Origin: WRGT01 sp964450405
GTDB taxonomy: Bacteria; Spirochaetota; UBA4802; UBA5550
Direction of reading: 5' to 3'
Assembly (NCBI GenBank): GCA_964450405.1
Contig: CAYVCQ010000004.1
Span: forward strand, 253,469 to 317,468
DNA: 64,000 nt
Made by a program: the position numbers and the translations under genes. The notes beneath the pieces are model-generated. The model ran no database searches. It was not told where the DNA came from and saw only the letters and a program-made list of their open reading frames with translations. This document shows positions 61,950-64,000 of this stretch, in pieces. How positions within the stretch are numbered: position 1 is the first letter of the stretch; every line of letters starts with the position of its first letter.

Positions 61950-62390
61950 TTAAACGTTAAGATCTTTAATGTTGGCAACTACTTCTTTAGAAGTAACGTC
62001 TTTTGATGTATAGATTTTTCCAAAATTTTTGTGGAGATTGTCTTTGAAAGCATCTTTGTTTTCAACTTTCATAAGATGAGTTAGAGTATCAAGATACTCT
62101 CCGTTTCCTTTTGCAATGTCATTAGCAAGTGAATCCATGTTCTGTGCAACATACTCGTCAACAAGGTTAGTACCAATAACTGCGCCTTCCTGATATCCTA
62201 GAGTACCAGAAGTAATAGCGAAAGTACCATTTCCACATATACCGTTTAATGTTGTACCAACAAATTCCATTACCTTCCCTTTGCTTCCTTTAAGAAGTAA
62301 TCTTCCTAAACCAGGTCCGATATTGTCAGCGAATACTTGTGTTCCTGCAAGAGCGAAGAACATAACAGAAGCAATTAAAACTTTTTTCAT
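61950..62390 (-). CDS. DUF3015 family exported protein
   Basis: 146 residues from the ATG at 62390; the earlier ATG is part of the ribosome site GGAGGATTCT. Signal peptide MKKVLIASVMFFALAGTQVFA. Family wording: GPGLGRLLLKGSKGKVMEF, GTFAITSGTLGYQEGAVIG, MDSLANDIAKGNGEYL and LTHLM. The family is defined in Proteobacteria, Leptospira and Bdellovibrio and is of unknown function, often beside DUF4105. First gene of the two-gene operon. Confidence 0.88.
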   Translation of the reverse strand: MKKVLIASVMFFALAGTQVFADNIGPGLGRLLLKGSKGKVMEFVGTTLNGICGNGTFAITSGTLGYQEGAVIGTNLVDEYVAQNMDSLANDIAKGNGEYLDTLTHLMKVENKDAFKDNLHKNFGKIYTSKDVTSKEVVANIKDLNV

Positions 62391-62414
62391 AGAATCCTCC
62401 ATTTTTAATATAAA

Positions 62415-62445
62415 TATAAACTAACATCAAAAAACTGAAAGTCAA
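62415..62445 (-). promoter_or_regulatory. Possible promoter of the DUF3015-DUF4105 operon
   Basis: Minus strand: a TTGACT -35 (62440-62445) is good, but the nearest -10 candidates (TTTATA or TTATAT, 62414-62420) are 19-20 bases away, longer than ideal. Confidence 0.35.
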
Positions 62446-62464
62446 GTTTTTTATTTCAAAATTT

Positions 62465-62505
62465 TTAAGTAAAAACCCTTAATATTAAAACGGGTTTTTA
62501 CTTAA
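62465..62505. terminator. Strong hairpin with T tracts on both sides
   Basis: TTAAGTAAAAACCC (62465-62478) pairs perfectly with GGGTTTTTACTTAA (62492-62505), loop 13 bases. A- and T-tracts inside the stem allow termination in either direction. It lies upstream of the DUF3015 promoter region and may insulate it from the plus-strand gene at 62668. Confidence 0.65.
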
Positions 62506-62667
62506 TCTAAAATATTTCTAAACTTTACTAATGACTTTTATTCAAAATTTTCTATCATCCTCTTCATATATTATCCAATAAAATAATCATCCGAATATTT
62601 TCCTTGATTTTTAACAGTTATTTCTGAAAATCGTTTCAGATTAAGTAAATTCAATACCGAGGTCAGT

Positions 62668-63765
62668 ATGTTCCCTACAGAAGCAGTAATCCGATCATCA
62701 GCATCACCAGCATTCAGATGGAAACTATTCGGACAGTCTCTTCTTGAGCGGAATATACGACTTTTAAGACAGGCTGGTGCCACCAGAATTTACCTTGATC
62801 TGAACGAAACAGATCTTCAGTTTTACGAAACCAATGTTAAAAAGCATATTACTCCTCTTCCCGGAATCGAAATCATCTACGGCAGTGGAACACCGGAGAA
62901 GCATATACTCCTTTCGACAAATCATTTTATACTTTTCAGTTCCTACTCTACACTTGAAGAAAACTTTATTTTTTTAAACAACATCTATCAGCCGGTAAGA
63001 AAAGGTAACCAGTTTATAATAGAGGATAATATAGATTTCTCAAATGCACGCAAGATTGCAATCGAAGTAATCCGTACCGGCTCCGGCGGTAAACTTGCGC
63101 AGAATATCAACAAACGTATATCTATACCGATAAGTCTTATCCTTGCACGTTTACGTGTGCTCCCCAATATAATTACTGTGGTTAATTTTTTCTTCGGTGT
63201 AGCGGCAGTTGTACTGATTGCTTCAGGTCAGCACCTTAATCAGGCTATAGGCGGAATTCTTGTTCAAACATGTTCAATAGTCGATGGTTGTGACGGTGAG
63301 GTGGCTCGTATGACAACAAGATTTTCTAAAATCGGGGGATTTCTCGATTCTCTTAGCGACAATCTTCTTGCTGCGGCACTGATTATAGTTGCCACAACAA
63401 AGGTTTATACCAATTTCTCTCATCTGGTATTTTGGATTAATATAATAAGCGTTATAGCCGGTGTTGCCATAATGGCGACCATTATCACATATTTCATGCG
63501 CAGATATACCAATTCGATGTCATATGCATCATACATCCGCGAGTTTCTCGACACGCTTCCACAGTCAGATTATCTTGCAAGTGCAATGCGCTATCTTCAG
63601 TATCTTGCAAGGAAGGAATTATATTCAATGCTGGTATGCATCTTCTGCCTCTTTGGTGCTCTTCAATATTACATGCTGTTTTTTACTCTGGTAGGAATAT
63701 TCGGTGCACTCTTTATGCTTATCCTCTCAATCAGATATTTTCCTAAGCTGGAGAGGATTAAATAG
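62668..63765 (+). CDS. CDP-alcohol phosphatidyltransferase with degenerate nucleotidyltransferase N-terminus
   Basis: 365 residues. Residues about 160-365 are a CDP-alcohol phosphatidyltransferase with six to seven membrane helices and the full signature DGCDGEVAR, then GGFLDSLSDN (D-x2-DG-x2-AR-x8-G-x3-D-x3-D). Residues 1-150 look like a sugar-phosphate nucleotidyltransferase (FGQSLLERNIRLLRQAGATRI, HFILFSSYSTLEEN) but lack the LAAGxGxR start, and the ATG with its GAGG site leaves no room for it. In IPCT-DIPPS-type enzymes an active front domain makes CDP-inositol; here the front is probably non-catalytic. It makes a phospholipid or polyol-phosphate ester. Confidence 0.9.
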   Translation: MFPTEAVIRSSASPAFRWKLFGQSLLERNIRLLRQAGATRIYLDLNETDLQFYETNVKKHITPLPGIEIIYGSGTPEKHILLSTNHFILFSSYSTLEENFIFLNNIYQPVRKGNQFIIEDNIDFSNARKIAIEVIRTGSGGKLAQNINKRISIPISLILARLRVLPNIITVVNFFFGVAAVVLIASGQHLNQAIGGILVQTCSIVDGCDGEVARMTTRFSKIGGFLDSLSDNLLAAALIIVATTKVYTNFSHLVFWINIISVIAGVAIMATIITYFMRRYTNSMSYASYIREFLDTLPQSDYLASAMRYLQYLARKELYSMLVCIFCLFGALQYYMLFFTLVGIFGALFMLILSIRYFPKLERIK

Positions 63766-63815
63766 AAGGGCTTTTTCCAGATTGTCGGATAATAATTAAT
63801 TAATTTCAAACCATC

Positions 63816-63845
63816 CTGCCCCCTATCCCCCAGAGGGGGCACCGA
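63816..63845. repeat. Family D repeat arm beside second DUF559 relic
   Basis: CTGCCCCCTATCCCCCAGAG followed by GGGGCACCGAG: the same palindromic arm as at 34571-34596, in opposite orientation, next to the relic at 63855-63992. Confidence 0.75.
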
Positions 63846-63854
63846 GTATATCAG

Positions 63855-63992
63855 TTATATCGCTGTTAGTTTTATTCTTATCATTTCTTTTACAATTCCA
63901 TTATTATTTAATACAACTTCATCTTTAATCCGCAATGTATCGTTTCCAATGGTAGTGTGCAAATAATTGTGTCTGATGGCAGTTTCCGATAA
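63855..63992 (-). pseudogene. C-terminal fragment of a DUF559-type endonuclease gene
   Basis: Reading the minus strand from 63992, the frame gives LSETAIRHNYLHTTIGNDTL, then RIKDEVVLNNNGIVKEMIRI and KLTAI before TAA at 63855. It aligns codon for codon with the relic at 34411-34557 but has no internal stop. An in-frame TAA at 63993-63995 and the missing start show that only the last 45 codons survive here. The match to DUF559 is by remembered consensus. Confidence 0.65.
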
Positions 63993-64000
63993 TTAAAGCG

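Noticed and set aside
1..64000. tRNA and rRNA genes
   Set aside because: I scanned for TTCGA-type T-loops in hairpin context and for conserved rRNA stretches and found none; a covariance-model search would be decisive.

Overview
The window is 64 kb of AT-rich bacterial chromosome with no rRNA, tRNA, phage or intact IS element that I could find. It encodes a Gram-negative-type (diderm) envelope: two proteins that end as outer-membrane barrels do (C-terminal Phe), a LolA-like carrier with a LolCDE-type ABC transporter, an LpxH-like phosphoesterase and several lipoprotein or Sec signal peptides. Metabolism looks anaerobic or fermentative: a ferredoxin-dependent 2-oxoacid oxidoreductase, pyruvate kinase, phosphoglycerate mutase, glycoside hydrolases and a two-subunit (P1/P2) glycine cleavage system. 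Together with SpoIIE-type phosphatases, HisKA_2 kinases, DUF3015/DUF4105 genes, a NADase-type glycan-binding domain and a FlaB-like protein, this suggests a spirochaete or a neighbouring phylum. That assignment is inference; no marker gene settles it.

Layout. 0-10 kb: a partial secreted protein, a small helical protein, an acyltransferase, a PLD-like zinc-ribbon protein, a flagellin-like protein carrying a Sec signal peptide, and a coupled pair (LtaS-type sulfatase fold plus DUF4015 putative glycosidase). 10-12 kb: periplasmic beta-carbonic anhydrase and an MBL-fold hydrolase. 12-19.4 kb: one minus-strand operon running FAD disulfide reductase, gcvT, gcvH, gcvPA, gcvPB, lipA and a lipoate ligase, behind a clear promoter containing an inverted repeat. 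19.6-20.3 kb: a VapBC-like toxin-antitoxin pair. 21-24 kb: a two-gene glycan operon, GH1 beta-glycosidase plus a fusion of an EamA-type membrane domain with a clan-A glycosidase. 24.5-32 kb: signalling (variant HD-domain protein, hybrid histidine kinase, REC-PAS-PAS-HisKA_2 kinase). 32-37 kb: pyruvate kinase, phosphoglycerate mutase and a 740-residue protein whose lectin-like domain seems to be split by a lysine-rich insert of about 420 residues. 37-41 kb: 2-oxoacid:ferredoxin oxidoreductase operon (fused gamma-delta, alpha, beta) and dCTP deaminase. 41-45.5 kb: twin SpoIIE phosphatases with different sensor halves. 45.6-52.4 kb: M24 peptidase-like protein, Ntn amidase-like lipoprotein, RsgA, a small repeat-flanked protein, a nucleotidyltransferase and a phosphoesterase. 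52.6-59.5 kb: a six-gene envelope-transport operon under a TetR regulator with a palindromic operator on its own promoter. 60-62.4 kb: coupled DUF3015-DUF4105 genes. 62.7-63.8 kb: a CDP-alcohol phosphatidyltransferase with a degenerate nucleotidyltransferase front end.

Between the genes lie several families of GC-rich palindromic repeats, concentrated between convergent genes. One family brackets decayed C-terminal pieces of a DUF559-type endonuclease gene, seen at 34.4 and 63.9 kb. The strongest candidates for something new are the Sec-signal flagellin-like protein, the EamA-glycosidase fusion, the interrupted glycan-binding protein, the glycine-cleavage operon with a CoA-disulfide-reductase-like flavoprotein in place of a normal L-protein, and the repeat-bounded DUF559 relics.
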